Positions 21,033 through 32,672 of a stretch of DNA of 64,000 nucleotides are shown here, piece after piece (position 1 is the stretch's first letter; every line of letters starts with the position of its first letter). Location: the NCBI GenBank assembly GCA_016647705.1, contig CM028329.1:13789910-13853909 (forward strand), written 5' to 3'. The position numbers were made by a program, and so were the translations under genes. Below the pieces are notes generated by a model. That model was not told where the DNA came from. It searched no databases and was given only the letters and a program-made list of their open reading frames with translations. The DNA is from Eucommia ulmoides. Taxonomy: Eukaryota > Streptophyta > Magnoliopsida > Garryales > Eucommiaceae.

Positions 21033-22625
21033 TCAGGATGATTTAATTGGAATACTTTGTTCATTCCTGAAGAAATTAGTAGGATCAACTATGGTCTTCA
21101 CATGCACTAATCTGTTGAAATTACGACCGAAATATCTTGTTGCCCATGCACTTGCCTTTGCGTAACTCGTGTTACCTTTACTGTTTTCTCCCAGGTCAAG
21201 ATCTCTATAGTTGCAATATGCAGATCTTGGAAACTTGGAAACATGGGGAGCCATGTAATAGTAAAGACGTCTGATCCAATTCAGGTACCTTTCGGAGTCT
21301 GATGCTTGCTGCCATGAAACCCCATAATGAATTATGTAGATGTTCCCTGCTCTATGTGGAAAAGGTATCTCAGACACTGGAATCTCACTCAACCTTCCTC
21401 CATAAGGACTTAACCGCAACTGAGCTGTCTGCCCCTCTTCCGTATATAACCATCTATATATTCTCTCTAGTCCTTTCCTAGAAATAGGTTCCCTCACGTA
21501 GTCGGATTTTCCTTTGAAAAAAGATACCTCATAATTCGCAGAAGGGGTTCTGTTCAGCAAAACATCAAGGGAATCGTTACTGGAGAATCCTGGAAAGTAG
21601 AGTACGGATTCAATCCAACTCATTTCGATGCAGTCTTCTTTAACTAATCCCAACTCAGGGAATTTTTTTTGCATTAGTGGAAGGAGTCTATCCACTCTAC
21701 CCTGGAATAAGGAAGCAAATTGAGCTTGTATTGTCCTTTTGCCATCACGAGTTGAATTAACAGAGCTAATGAAGAGCCTAATGAGTAAGTTTTCATCGAT
21801 CTTGTCAGCAATGTATTGCCACCGATGAACAAGCTCTGTTGCATTTTGCTTGAGTGTCCTATTTACTGTGAAAACAGTAATAGTTTCAGGAACTTCAACA
21901 AGTCTTATCTTCCAAGAAACAACAATCCCGAAACTAGTACCTCCACCACCTCTGATAGCCCAGAAGTGGTCTTCCCCCATGGACTCTCGATCGAGAATTC
22001 TTCCATTGGCATCAATCAGTTGGGCATCAATGACATTATCGGCTGCTAGCCCAAATTTACGAGACATCATGCCGTATCCTCCCCCAGTTAAAAGACCACC
22101 AACACCCACAGTAGGGCAAATACCTGCCGGAAAGGCTAACGTTCTACTTTCTTGGGCAATATTATAGTAAAGTTCGCCTAGAGTTGCACCGGATTGAACC
22201 CATGCGGTATTATTTTGATGGTCGATCGAGATTGATCGCATATTTCTCAAGTCTATAATGACAAACGGGACATTCGACGTATAAGAAAGACCCTCGTAGT
22301 CATGTCCTCCACTCCTTACCCTAACCAGCAAGCCATGATTTCTGGAACAATATATGGCTGCCTGGATTTGGGACTCGTGTGACGGGGTAACGATGACAAA
22401 TGGCCTCAAGTTATTGGAGGTCCTAAACCTCTCGTTTTGTGCGGAGGACAACAAGATTGATTCAAAGGAACGGTTATTTGGGGTGTAAAAGAAAGTCGGT
22501 ACGGAATTGGAATGAGAGGAAAGACATTGAAGAAAATCTTCATGAGTGTCAGCTGTTGCTGCCCATGAAGATGAAAGAAGAAGAACAAGAAGAAGTGACA
22601 TCAATGACCTGTTTAGAGACTTCAT
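21033..22625 (-). CDS. Berberine-bridge-enzyme-like FAD oxidase
   Basis: This is an intact, intronless 530-residue protein of the BBE-like family (FAD_binding_4 plus BBE domains), secreted flavin oxidases that act on alkaloids, monolignols, cannabinoids or oligosaccharides. Residues 1-25 form a signal peptide (hydrophobic LLLVLLL core). Cys34 and Cys93 fit the conserved disulfide. His108 in RSGGHDYEG and Cys170 in GICPTVGVGG are the two residues expected to bind FAD covalently. GGGYG (181-185) and RGGGG (225-229) belong to the flavin fold. Glu414 in GGRLSEIP, PFPHRAGN (421-428) and AYCNYRDLD (469-477) match the family's C-terminal signature. About eight N-glycosylation sequons are present. 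Length is normal for the family. The start is the first ATG, directly before the signal peptide, 43 bases after the TATA box. The substrate cannot be inferred. Confidence 0.96.
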   Translation of the reverse strand: MKSLNRSLMSLLLVLLLSSSWAATADTHEDFLQCLSSHSNSVPTFFYTPNNRSFESILLSSAQNERFRTSNNLRPFVIVTPSHESQIQAAIYCSRNHGLLVRVRSGGHDYEGLSYTSNVPFVIIDLRNMRSISIDHQNNTAWVQSGATLGELYYNIAQESRTLAFPAGICPTVGVGGLLTGGGYGMMSRKFGLAADNVIDAQLIDANGRILDRESMGEDHFWAIRGGGGTSFGIVVSWKIRLVEVPETITVFTVNRTLKQNATELVHRWQYIADKIDENLLIRLFISSVNSTRDGKRTIQAQFASLFQGRVDRLLPLMQKKFPELGLVKEDCIEMSWIESVLYFPGFSSNDSLDVLLNRTPSANYEVSFFKGKSDYVREPISRKGLERIYRWLYTEEGQTAQLRLSPYGGRLSEIPVSEIPFPHRAGNIYIIHYGVSWQQASDSERYLNWIRRLYYYMAPHVSKFPRSAYCNYRDLDLGENSKGNTSYAKASAWATRYFGRNFNRLVHVKTIVDPTNFFRNEQSIPIKSS

Positions 22626-22667
22626 CTTTTGGTTGCTGGTTTTATGCTAAGACCACATAATCTACTG

Positions 22668-22677
22668 CTATTTATAG
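22668..22677 (-). promoter_or_regulatory. TATA box of the BBE-like gene
   Basis: CTATAAATAG on the minus strand lies about 43 bases before the ATG, so the leader would be only about 10-20 bases. Further upstream at 22761-22768 is TGACGTAA, which contains a TGACG half-site of the as-1 type used in defence or hormone responses; that part is speculative. Confidence 0.75.
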
Positions 22678-22846
22678 CTTGCAAAATCAACTGTATCAAT
22701 GTAGACTTTTCTTTATATTGGGGTGATCAACGCAGACATCATTTCTCCTCATGTTTTAAATGACGTAATTAACTCGCTAAATGTCAAACTTTGAATAAAA
22801 ATAGATTATCTTATTTCAATTGTATCCTTAATTTTTGTTATTTTAG

Positions 22847-23325
22847 GTTGCATTTGGTAGAGGGATTTGATAAATTTGTAAAACTTGAGCGAATTTAAAA
22901 AAAATTAGATTTCAAATTCATTGTATAATTTCATAATTTTTTTATTTGGATATGCTAATATTTATCTGTAGAATTTTGAAATTTATTAAATTTCAATAAT
23001 AAAAAATACAAAATTATGTCTAATAATATAATTTTGATCTTGATAATTTAATAATATAATTTTTATGTCTTAATTATACAATTTTAATATAAAACTTTAA
23101 TGATGTCTTTTTAATTATACATTTTGTATATTGATATAATTTTAATAATATAATTTTAGTAATATTTTTTTAATTATACCTATTTTGAGAAGTGAAATCT
23201 TTCTTCGCAAGAATTTGAAAATAATATATGTTTTGAAGGGATTTTGAAATTTAATTTTTTCCTTTAAAAATCTATTCTACAAATTCAATAGATTTTACAA
23301 ATTTCTTTTAGTATTACCCAAACAA
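22847..23325. mobile_element. MITE-like element upstream of the BBE-like gene
   Basis: The left end (GGTTGCATTTGGTAGAGG ... AAATTTGTAAAA) and the inverted right end (CTTGTTTGGGTAATAC ... AAATTTGTAAAA) form an imperfect terminal inverted repeat of about 40 bases around a 480-bp AT-rich, non-coding body. It lies about 170 bases upstream of the gene's TATA box. Confidence 0.6.
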
Positions 23326-25718
23326 GAAATTTTAGAAAAAAGAATTTGTGAAATTCCTTTTCAAATTAAAAAATCTCTCCTTGAATTATGCAACCTTATT
23401 GTTACTCGTTCCACTACTATTACTCCACACCTTTTTTTTTTTGTTCATAGTTGCAACTCCACAATTACTATTAACCATCCCCAAATTCTTCGATTATGTT
23501 AGTTCTCTCTCGCAACTGTCACTCCTACCATCGGCTTATTCATATTTTAGTCTGACGTAACCATATCTTTAGTTTATATTTTTCGTTACGTATGAGACTC
23601 AAACTCTATTCACTAATGGTCAAATTTACCTTAAACTTTCGTGTTGAAGATAAATGCATGCATTGAAATCGAATACTCTTGTAACACAAGTTACGTCTTT
23701 TGAAAATTCAGACATGAAAAGTACAATATCCAGATTAAAATTGGAGCTAAATTGTCACTTGATGCCCCCTTGGTTTAGTAATTTCACTATTAAATTCTTA
23801 TTCTCATTTTCAAAATTTGAAAATAAAAATATATTTATTTAACATGTTTTTGTCTCCAAATATTCTCAGAATTTGAGATTAGTCCCAATATTCTTCAATT
23901 TTTGAGAGGAAAAATATCATTCATTCCCAATTTATTCTCATTTAAAGGAATAATATCAGACATTTTTAAATTTTTAATGAGGTACTCTTCAAAACTTGTT
24001 AAGAAATTGATTTTTTACTTTTATTCAACAATTTAAGCCAAGAGAACTAATTAAAATAAAGTATTTTTCTTTAATTATTTTATTTACTTATAATTACTTT
24101 TATAAATATGTTTTTTATCTTGCTATAATTTGTGAAAATTAATTGTCTAAAAACAATTGTAAGTCTAGCCTTTGTATTTAAAATAATATTAGAAAAAATA
24201 TATGAGAATTAATGTTGTAACAAAACGTGATTTTTTGGTTCTGTTCTCCAAAGTTATGAAACAAATTAAGGACAATTGTCATTAGCAAACACATCTTTGT
24301 TCCTACAATTATTGACAGTGGAAATGTAATTCTCATACCATTTTTCCAAAAGTAGAAAAAAAAAAAAAAAAAAAAGGGTTAATTACAAAAAAAAAAAAAA
24401 CAAAAAAAAAACTTGTGGTTTGACCCATTTGCATTTTACCCCCTGTGGTTCAAACGTCACCACTTACCCCCTTGTGATCTTGGGCCTAAGTGTAAAACTA
24501 ACAGTTTCTATCAAAATTGACAGAATTGAGCCCCACGCGCCAGAAATGTAGTTGGGTCTGTTTTCTGTGTTTTTTCCCTCCAAAATCTTTTTTCTTTGTT
24601 CCCAATTTACCCCCATATTTCTCTATATAAGTGCAAGATTTCTCACTCATTTTTTGCACCAAACCAACAATAATTCACATTTATTACACCACAATAATTC
24701 TTAATTTATTATTTATTTTCAAGACTTCAATTATTATTATATCAAATTTTTTATTTAAAATTAATCTTATTAATTTCATTTGATTATTCAAATATCACAT
24801 TTTTTTATTCAAATATCACATTAAAATACTTCAAATTAAAAATTGTAAACATCACTGTACTAAAAACATAAATTTGAGAACAAAATACCAAACAAATGTC
24901 AGTAGAGTTGCAACAGACATTCATTTAACATTTTACAATAAAAACCAAAATAAAATATCAATTCACAATTCATAAATTAACGTGCGTATGATTCAAGTGT
25001 TGAAATTGAATTGACATTTTTTTAAAGATTTTTACATATTTCATATCTAAAAGTCTACTTCCATGAAATCAAACACCGCCAAACTATAAAATGGAACAAT
25101 TAACGAATTCAATGAAAACCCAAACGGGCCTTAATAATTCTTGAATTTGCATTCATCATATCAATAACCAAAGAAAAAATAAAAAAAATCAACAAGTTTC
25201 TGGATATTTTGGGGTTTCCTTCCTCCCAAATTAATCTTTAGCCAAGAAAATTTCTTAAAAGCAATTATTTATTAAAACCGATCAAAGTATTGCTATAAGG
25301 AGCATTAGTAATCAGAAAATACAAAGGATTGCTCTTGAATTTTAATCTTAACAGAGAAAATCTTGAGACAATTATAGAATCAAAATTTATAATATCAATG
25401 AAGAAGACAATCTATAATATCACATAATCAATCCAGATAAACACAATTGTCAACCTTCATTCTTAATAATGAACAGATTGGTAGTTATTTTGTTTAATCT
25501 AAATTAGAACAGGAGAAATGCAAACAGAGTACTATACAGAAATAAAAATCCACAATATTCCAATTTGTATTCAACTAAATTGTACTTTATAAACATAAGC
25601 ACAAACATCATATACATGAAGAAAAAGACGGAATCAAGCAGTAAACTGAGATGGCGTCGTCTCGGTCATCATCCACGCTCTTTGTCAAACAAATCGAAAC
25701 TTCCTATCAGAAAATTCA

Positions 25719-25967
25719 TCATCCACGAACATCATAGATGCATTTTCGACACCAATTCGCCATCCTATCAAAAACCCAGTTGTCAAAACTTCCATTAATA
25801 AAAAAAAAACGAGTTAGAGAGAGAAAGTAGTAAGAGAGAGAGAGAGAGAGAGACCAGTCAACGATGATCGGACGGGAGAGCTCTCTCGCCTGAGCTAAAA
25901 TTCGGTCAAATATCTCACAGTCTTTAATGGGTTCCATCACCACGGAAGTGGTCGTTGTCGCCGTCAC
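25719..25967 (-). pseudogene. Captured WCRKC thioredoxin-like gene fragment with intron
   Basis: The minus strand encodes [16 protein letters not shown], then [15 protein letters not shown]...AG intron of 90 bases (25854-25765, starting with a CT microsatellite) follows; joining the flanks gives [11 protein letters not shown], the active-site segment of the plastid thioredoxin-like 3 / WCRKC proteins. The reading ends six codons later, so the fold lacks its second half. In the parent gene the product is a plastid thiol-disulfide protein; here the piece is a captured genomic fragment and most likely not functional. Confidence 0.78.
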
Positions 25968-26269
25968 CTCCTGCTCACAGCGTGTCTGTCTCCGTCTCCT
26001 TCTTCGTTGCCTACTCTCTCACTTCAAGTCTGGTATTTGATTTTCTCTATGAAGGACAGAGAAATCCAAAATAAAAATAAAAATAAAAATCTTCTTTCTT
26101 TTGCAGCCAATATTCAGAAAAGAAAAAAAGAAGAAAAAAAAAAAGAAAAGAAAAGAAAAAAAGAACATACAGAGCATTCGAAATCGAAATCCACAAACCA
26201 AACACAAATGACGTTTGAAGTAGAAACCAAACCCTATTTCGATTCAGCAAGTAAAAATCTTCTTTCTTC

Positions 26270-26460
26270 AGCAACCAAACCCTATTTCGATTTCGATTTC
26301 GATTTCGAATGCGAAATCGAAATCAATTTCGAACCCTATTTCGATTTCGAAATTGAAATCGAAACCCAAATCGAAGTAGAAATCGAAACTCTATTTCGAT
26401 TTCGAACCCTATTTTGATTTCGAAATCGAATGTGTTGTTCGATTTCAATTTCGAAGACGA
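26270..26460. repeat. Alternating GATTTC / GAAATC simple repeat
   Basis: Runs of the 6-mer GATTTC alternate with its complement GAAATC, so the stretch is self-complementary. It lies in the Pack-MULE, next to a CG-rich block with a gene-5'-end look. A 136-codon frame over it (26007-26417) is an artefact of the repeat. Confidence 0.8.
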
Positions 26461-26866
26461 AATCGATATCAAAATTACTCAAAGATCCGCAAAGAATGAA
26501 GAAGAAGACGATGAAATCGACGACGAATCCAGATCGGCGGTGAGGGCCGTCGTCGTCGCGATGGCTTAGAGGAGCGTCGGCGTGAGATCGGAGAGCCAGC
26601 GAGAGCGAGATAGAGAGAGGGTAAGGAGACGGCGGATCTAAGCTCTCAATGGAAGAGAGCTGAAAGTAATTTAGGGTTAATTACACTTTCTACCCAAATA
26701 ATTGTGAATAATTATAGAAGGGCAAAATCGACATTCAACGCTTTCCGTCAACGGAGTTAGCGTTGCATTTAGGTCTACAAACCACAAGGAGAGTAAGTGG
26801 CGACGTTCGAACCATAGGAGATAAAGTGGGTTTTTTTTTTTTTTTTTTTTTTGTAATTAACCCAAA

Positions 26867-26908
<42 letters not shown>

Positions 26909-27267
26909 AAACAACTGTTAACTAAACGCCACATGAATCTCCGAAGTATGATATAATATTTAACGGCATTTTGGTGTCTCTCCTCTGTAACTTTTTTAAT
27001 GTCTTATTTTGCTTTATTTTTTAAAAAATTTAAGTTTTAGCCCTTCTCATTTTTCCTCATAATTTTCCATTTCGTTACATTCTATCACACCAACTAATTC
27101 AATAATAATTTTAAAAATATCTAAAATGCTCTTTCTTCCATTTTCCTTTTTCACATATAGTAACAATTATAATTTTAAAATATTTAAAATATCCTTTGTT
27201 ATATTCCGTTATTTTACATCCAATTAATATAATGTAGTTACAATTACAATTTGTAACAACTAAAAAG

Positions 27268-27846
27268 TGTTGTAGCAGAAAATAAATAAAGAACGAGTTT
27301 ACCAAAATTTCTTGGGATGAGTCGCGGACTAGGTCGCTCTCTTTAAGACGTTTCGCGACTCTGCCCAAGAACGTGCAAGCAGTGTATCAGTCCCATCGTT
27401 CCCAGGATAAAATAACCCAGAATTCTTCTTTGTCTAGGACGTTTTTTGCACTGTAGAAGTCCCGAAAACCAAACACCCCCACACACTGTTCGCAAAGCGA
27501 ACAAACTGCTCGGAAACCAAAATCGAACTGAAGAAACAATACCGAAACAGATCGGAACAATTCCGGAAGAACAAAACAGTGGAAATCGAAACTGTTTCAG
27601 AACAGTTCGGAACAGAAACAGAAACAGTTCAGAAACAGAAGCAGAACACTATTTTTCGTTGCTAAAACTGAGGGGAAAAAACTTGTATTTATAGGAGGAA
27701 AAAAATAAACCGTTTAAAAAAAAATTAAAACCGAAATTAATACAAACGTTTAATTTAAAAAAACGTTAACAGTTTTTTTAAAACGTTTATAAATCAAAAC
27801 GTTTTTAATAAATGAAAACCCTTTTTTTTATTTAACGGTTCAAACG

Positions 27847-27877
<31 letters not shown>

Positions 27878-28236
27878 AAACGTTTTTTTTTTATTTATTC
27901 AAACGGTTTTTTTTTTTAAATAAACTGTTTTAAAAAAAAAACAAATCTAAAAAATAAATAAGTGCCACCTCATCAAACGCTCGACTCGGCACGGCCGGCC
28001 GGACGGACAGCTGCGGCGGCGGCGCGCGCGTGTGGTAAACTGGTAGGGATGCAACTCCTCTCCCCTCCACAAAATGTGGGTACCCCTTGGGGCACACCCC
28101 AAGTGTCTCACATACCCCTAGATATCCTCATTAATTTCACCCCTCCCAACCAATGTAGGATAAAAGGACTAGAGGAAATTGCACATTTGACACTTTCTAT
28201 TCTAAAAATTTTAATTAAAATTCATTTGTTTCAACA
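27268..28236 (-). repeat. 3' LTR of the copia element
   Basis: 969 bases. A TATA box (TATAAATA on the minus strand) lies at 27686-27693. Upstream of it in element sense (27708-27950) is an array of AAACGTTT and AACCGTTT words. A very GC-rich block (27990-28035, (CGG)n and (CG)n) follows. Downstream of the TATA box lie repeats of GAAACAG / GTTCGGAACAG. Confidence 0.9.
27708..27950. repeat. Self-complementary AAACGTTT word array in the 3' LTR
   Basis: AAACGTTT, AAAACGTTTT and AACCGTTT occur about eight to ten times, separated by A or T runs, directly upstream of the TATA box in element sense. The same array is in the other LTR at 33158-33360. Confidence 0.85.
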
Positions 28237-28790
28237 ATCCCCCACTTGAATTTTTTAAAAACAATTTTTTCATCGAGCAGTATAATTCAATATATGATTG
28301 TGCATAAGAAAAGGTGTCTATCGACTTGAACCTTTACATAATGAAGATGCTTTAGATTATATTATAGTAACTAGTAGTTTTGAACTTTATCTCTAACAAC
28401 ATCACACACACAACCCTATCAGGGTGTAGTCCAAAAGCCTGTGCTTTACGGCCATGCACATGTATCTCAGTATAGTGAATGCTCTAGAGAATTTTACCCA
28501 AAATTCCATAGGAAGCGGCCCCACTTCCACATTCACATGGGTGAATCTATCAAGAGTACTCTTGTAGCTAGGTACTCCACTCTAAATAGAGTATAGATCT
28601 CATTAAGAGTTAATAAAAACTCAACCTTCTATCGCTTCAAGATATCATACTTCAAACAGCACATTTATGAAATAGAACTCCAATTTATAGTATGATTTTT
28701 CTCATATCACTTCATGAGTTGTTATTACCCTTTGAACCTATTTCTTGGGATCTCCAGTCTATAGGTTGGGTTTCCCTCACAAGTGACTCG
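28237..28790 (-). other. Copia 3' untranslated region
   Basis: No gene is seen between RNase H and the 3' LTR. The polypurine tract lies next to the LTR. Confidence 0.6.
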
Positions 28791-29327
28791 TTAATCTATG
28801 GGCTTGAGTCCCATTCCTTTCGAGGTTTTGTAAACCTTTTCTCGAGCTAATCCTTTCGTCAAAGGATCGGCTAAGTTATCATCAGACCGTACATGATCCA
28901 CTCTCACAGCTCCTGTAGAGATATACTCTCTAATAGTGTTGTGTTTGCGACGTATTTGTCGCTTTTTTCCGTTATAATAACGGTTCTGAATCTTTGCAAT
29001 AGCCGCGGTACTATCACAATGGATCAAGACAGCTGGAATCGGTCTCTCCCATAAAGGGGTATCAGAAAGCAGGCTCCTTAACCACCCTGCTTCCTCGCTA
29101 GCCGAAACTAGTGTAATCATCTCAGACTCCATAGTAGATTGAGCCAAAATAGTCTGTTTCTTAGATTTCCAAGAAACAGCTCCACCAGCTATACTAAATA
29201 TATAACCGCTAGTTGCCTTGGAGTCATCTGAAAGGGTGTTCCAATCAGTATCGCTATATCCTTCCAGAACAGCGGGAAACTTCTGATAATGTAATCCAAG
29301 GTTCATAGTTCTCTTTAGATATCTCAT
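28791..29327 (-). pseudogene. Copia RNase H domain
   Basis: The 178-residue frame begins [13 protein letters not shown] and shows the RNase H core: first catalytic Asp in EGYSDTDW, Glu in STMESEM, and the HCDSTAAI segment with the third acidic residue, ending [15 protein letters not shown]. It is the C-terminal part of the pol polyprotein, which degrades element RNA after copying. A stop and shift separate it from the reverse transcriptase frame upstream. Confidence 0.93.
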
Positions 29328-29345
29328 AATCCTATCAATAGCATG

Positions 29346-30266
29346 TCAATGCTCAATACTAGGTCTACTTGTAAACCTGCATAGTAATCCAACAGCATAC
29401 GCTATATCGGGCTTAGTGCAATCAGTGGCATATCGAAGACTGCCTATGATGCTCGCATACTCAGATTGTCTAACACCATCACCGGTATTCTTGAACAACT
29501 TCACACTAGGGTCATAAGGAGTACATGCTGGTTTACAATCAAAATAATTGTATTTCTTTAGAATCTTCTCTATATAATGAGATTGATCCAAAGAAATTCC
29601 ATGTTTAGACCTAGTTATTTTAATACCAAGGATTACACTTACTTCACTAAGATCTTTCATGTCAAAATTAGCACATAGCATGGATTTTACATTATTCACA
29701 ACATGAATATTGGAACCAAAAATTAGCAAGTCATCCACATAAATACATATAATAGTGCAAACATCATTTTCAGATTTATAGTAAATGCATTTGTCACTTT
29801 CATTTACTTTAAAACCATGTGAAATGACTAGATTATCAAATTTCTCATGCCATTGCTTAGGTGCTTGTTTCAAACTATAAAGAGATTTATCTAATTTGCA
29901 TACTTTGTTTTCTTGACCAGGAATAACAAATTCTTCGAGTTGGTCCATATAAATTTCTTCTTCTAATTCACCATTTAAAAAAGTAGTTTTAACATCCATT
30001 TGGTGCACAATAAGATCATGAATTGCAGCAAGAGATAAAAGTACACGAATAGATGTAATTCTAGAGACAGGTGAGAAAGTATCAAAGAAATCTACATTCT
30101 CTCTTTGTCTAAACCTTTTGGTTACAAGACGAGCCTTATATTTATCAATGGTTCCATCAGGATTCAATTTCTTCTTAAGAATCCATTTACATCCTATTGT
30201 TTTACAACCAAGAGGTAAATCTACCAAATGCCAAGTTCTATTTGACTCGAGAGAGTAACTTATCAT
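29346..30266 (-). pseudogene. Copia reverse transcriptase domain
   Basis: The 306-residue frame covers the palm: TWHLVDLP, KWILKKKL, HQMDVKTTFLNGELEEEIYM, the YVDDLLIFG catalytic box with both Asp kept, and IGSLRYATDCTKPDIAYAV at the end. It is the best-kept reverse transcriptase in the window. Frameshifts at both ends disconnect it from the preceding connector (30238-30654) and from RNase H, so the polyprotein cannot be made from this copy. Confidence 0.95.
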
Positions 30267-30654
30267 CTATAGTCTCTTGCCATAAATTGGCATCTATTGA
30301 GGACAATGCCTCTTGGAGAGTAAGTGGATCCTCCTCTAAGGTATATGCATAGAAATCCGAACCAAAGTCTTTAGCTATACAAGGTCGTTTACTCCTTCTA
30401 GGTTCAATATCTAATTCCTTATTAGATTCATTAATCCTAATGATAGGTTCATTGCTAGAAGTCGAGCCCCCACTATTCTTCAATTTGAAAGAAAATCTAT
30501 ATTCATAAAAATCAGCATCATTTGATTCAATGATAACTCTATCTTTCAAATCATAAAATCTATAAGCTTTAATATTTACCACATAACCAATAAAAACACA
30601 TTCATAAGCTCTACTGGCAAGTTTTCTTCTTTTTGGGGTCAGGAATTCGAACAT
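30238..30654 (-). pseudogene. Copia connector between integrase and reverse transcriptase
   Basis: The frame (KRRKLASRAYECVFIGYV, then a low-complexity linker, then DPLTLQEAL and WQETIDDKLL) is the usual link between the integrase C-terminus and reverse transcriptase. It is in another frame than its neighbours on both sides, which marks two frameshifts (about 30640 and 30255). Confidence 0.85.
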
Positions 30655-30728
30655 ATGCCAAACAACCCCAAGTTTTAAAATAAGACAAATTTGGTTTCTT
30701 ATTTTTGAAAACTTTATAAGGTGAAATT

Positions 30729-31880
30729 TTACTTTTTCGATTTGGAAACTCTATTAAGTACATAGCAAACCGTTAATAAAATTCCACCCCACCAGTAAGA
30801 AGCTACACCGGAGTTAAGTAAAATAGCAACTACTGATTCAGCAAAAGTTCTATTTTTCCTTTCAACCTTACCATTCATTTCAGGAGAATACGGTGCAGGT
30901 TTTTCATGAATAATCCCATGAGAATTATAAAAATCAATAAAAATATCAGAATCATATTCTGTTCCTCTATTACTACGTAATCTCTTAATTTTCTTATTAC
31001 ATTGATTTTTAATCTCAGTTACAAAATTTTTAAATATATCAAAAACTTCATTTTTATTTTTCATGAGATAAACATAAGTAAAATCAGAACTATCATCTAT
31101 GAATGTAATAAAATAACGTTTACCATTCCTAGTCAAGACTCCATCAAATTTACAAATATCAGAATGTATTAAGTCAAGAGATTCAGATTCTCTAATTACT
31201 GATTTATGAGGAGTTTTAGTAATTTTAGCTTGACTACAAAATTCACATTTTTCAAAATCATTCAAAGACAATTTAAGAATTAGTTCTAAGTTGCTTAAGT
31301 TTTTAATAATGCGTTTGTTAACATGACGAAATCTAGCATGCCAAATATTAAAAGAACACAACATGTAAGCAGAAGAAGAAATTTTATTAATTTCAACATT
31401 CAATTTGAACATTCCATCAGTTGCATATCCTTTCCCAACAAAAATATTATTTTTGGTTAAGGTGTACAAATCAGCTCCAATAGTTTGAGTGAACCCCGCC
31501 TTGTTTAGAAGATAGCCCGAAACCAAATTCTTTCTCATCTCTTGAGTATGTAGAACATCTTTAAGGATGACTGTCTTTCCAGAGGTAAACTTTAATTCCA
31601 CTTCACCAGAACCGGCAACAATAGTGGAGTGAGAATCACCCAGCAACACTTTCTTGTCTTCACTTTCAGAATAAGACTTGAACATGGTACGATCATAGCA
31701 GACATGGCGTGAAGCACCTGTGTCTACCCACCACCCTTCGGATCCACCAAATATATTGATTTCAGAAATCATAGCTATAAGTTGGTCCTCGGTAAGATTC
31801 GCCTGTGGAACAGGACGATGTCTTTGCCGGCAGTTCCGAGCCAAATGGCCCGCCTTTTCACAGTTATAACAAGTAAACTG
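30729..31880 (-). pseudogene. Copia zinc knuckle, protease and integrase
   Basis: The reading starts with the CCHC knuckle CYNCEKAGHLARNC. Protease follows with the WWVDTGASRH active site. The integrase has the HHCC zinc motif (H in WHARFRH, C in CEFCSQAK), the first catalytic Asp in TFIDDSSDF and the Glu in NGKVERKNR, but the second catalytic Asp is replaced by Asn in RLRSNRGTEY. A shift near 30750 ends the frame. Integrase would insert the DNA copy; the Asn substitution alone would be expected to inactivate it. Confidence 0.92.
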
Positions 31881-31916
31881 TTTAGAATTATTTCTTGAAG
31901 GGAGTTTGTTTCTATT

Positions 31917-32672
31917 CTAATTTTGATGCACATTTCTGTTCTGGTTGTTGTGGTTGCGATTCTGATTTTGATTTTTCATATTTTTCCCTTTAGGTTTCAG
32001 AATAGCGTAAGATGATTTTTTGTGAGCGTTGTTAGAAACAACAAGAACTTCATCTTTCTGATCTTGTTTTCGGACCTCCTCCTCAATCCGAAGACGAGTG
32101 ATCAAACTTTCTAAAGAAAACTCTTTAGTTTTATGCCTTAGAGTATTCTTAAAATCTTTCGAAGAGGGGGGTAATTTGTCAATTAAAACAGCAACTTGAA
32201 ATTGTTCATCAAGGAACATACCTTTAGCAATTATTTCGTGAGCGATTTTCTGAAGTTCATGAGACTGAACCTCCACTGGTTTGTTGTCGGTCATTTGGTA
32301 TTTCAGATACCGACTAACAGCATATTTTTTACTTCCAGCCTCCTCAGTGTCGTATTTCTTCGAAAGAGCATCCCAAACTTCCTTTGTAGTTTTGTTAGAA
32401 CAGTAATAATCATACAGATCATCAGACATACCATTAAGAATAAAATTCTTACAACGGAAATAATTTTCCTCCCAAGACTTAACTTCTTGAATCTGAGCGT
32501 CTGTAGGAACTTGAGGTAATTGAGGTTTTTCGGTTGTACAGACATATGCTACTTTTTCGATAGTAAGAAAAAATAACATTTTCTGTCTGCATCTTTTAAA
32601 ATGAAACCTTTCGAAATGAAAGGGTTTGTTGAGATCAACAGTTACTTGTTTAAAATCGTGATCATTAGACAT
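31917..32672 (-). pseudogene. Copia gag domain
   Basis: The 251-residue frame starts MSNDHDFKQV and carries the copia gag fold (KSWEENYFRCKNFILNGM, TTKEVWDALSKKYDTEEA, VLIDKLPPSSKDFKNTLRHK) and an Asn/Gln/Arg-rich tail. A single amber codon at 31917-31919 separates it from the in-frame zinc knuckle, so gag ends before its RNA-binding part. The start codon is only 28 bases from the LTR edge, unusually close. Confidence 0.93.

Larger units (their letters stand above)
24376..26863. mobile_element. Pack-MULE-like element carrying a thioredoxin-like fragment
   Basis: The two ends form a long terminal inverted repeat of about 150 bases: both begin GGGTTAATTACA, then poly-A, then matching blocks ('tatggttcgaacgtcgccac' on one side, 'tgtggttcaaacgtcaccac' on the other). 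The long terminal repeat and lack of transposase fit a non-autonomous Mutator-like element. The flanks are poly-A, so the target duplication cannot be read. The site is clean in copy 2 of the tandem duplication (46440-46480), which lacks it. Confidence 0.75.

Noticed and set aside
21816..22167. Plus-strand frames opposite the BBE-like gene
   Set aside because: They are shadows of the minus-strand coding sequence with no motif of their own.
26007..26417. A 136-codon frame rich in FDFDF and EIEIE
   Set aside because: It is the translation of the alternating GATTTC/GAAATC simple repeat plus poly-A tracts.
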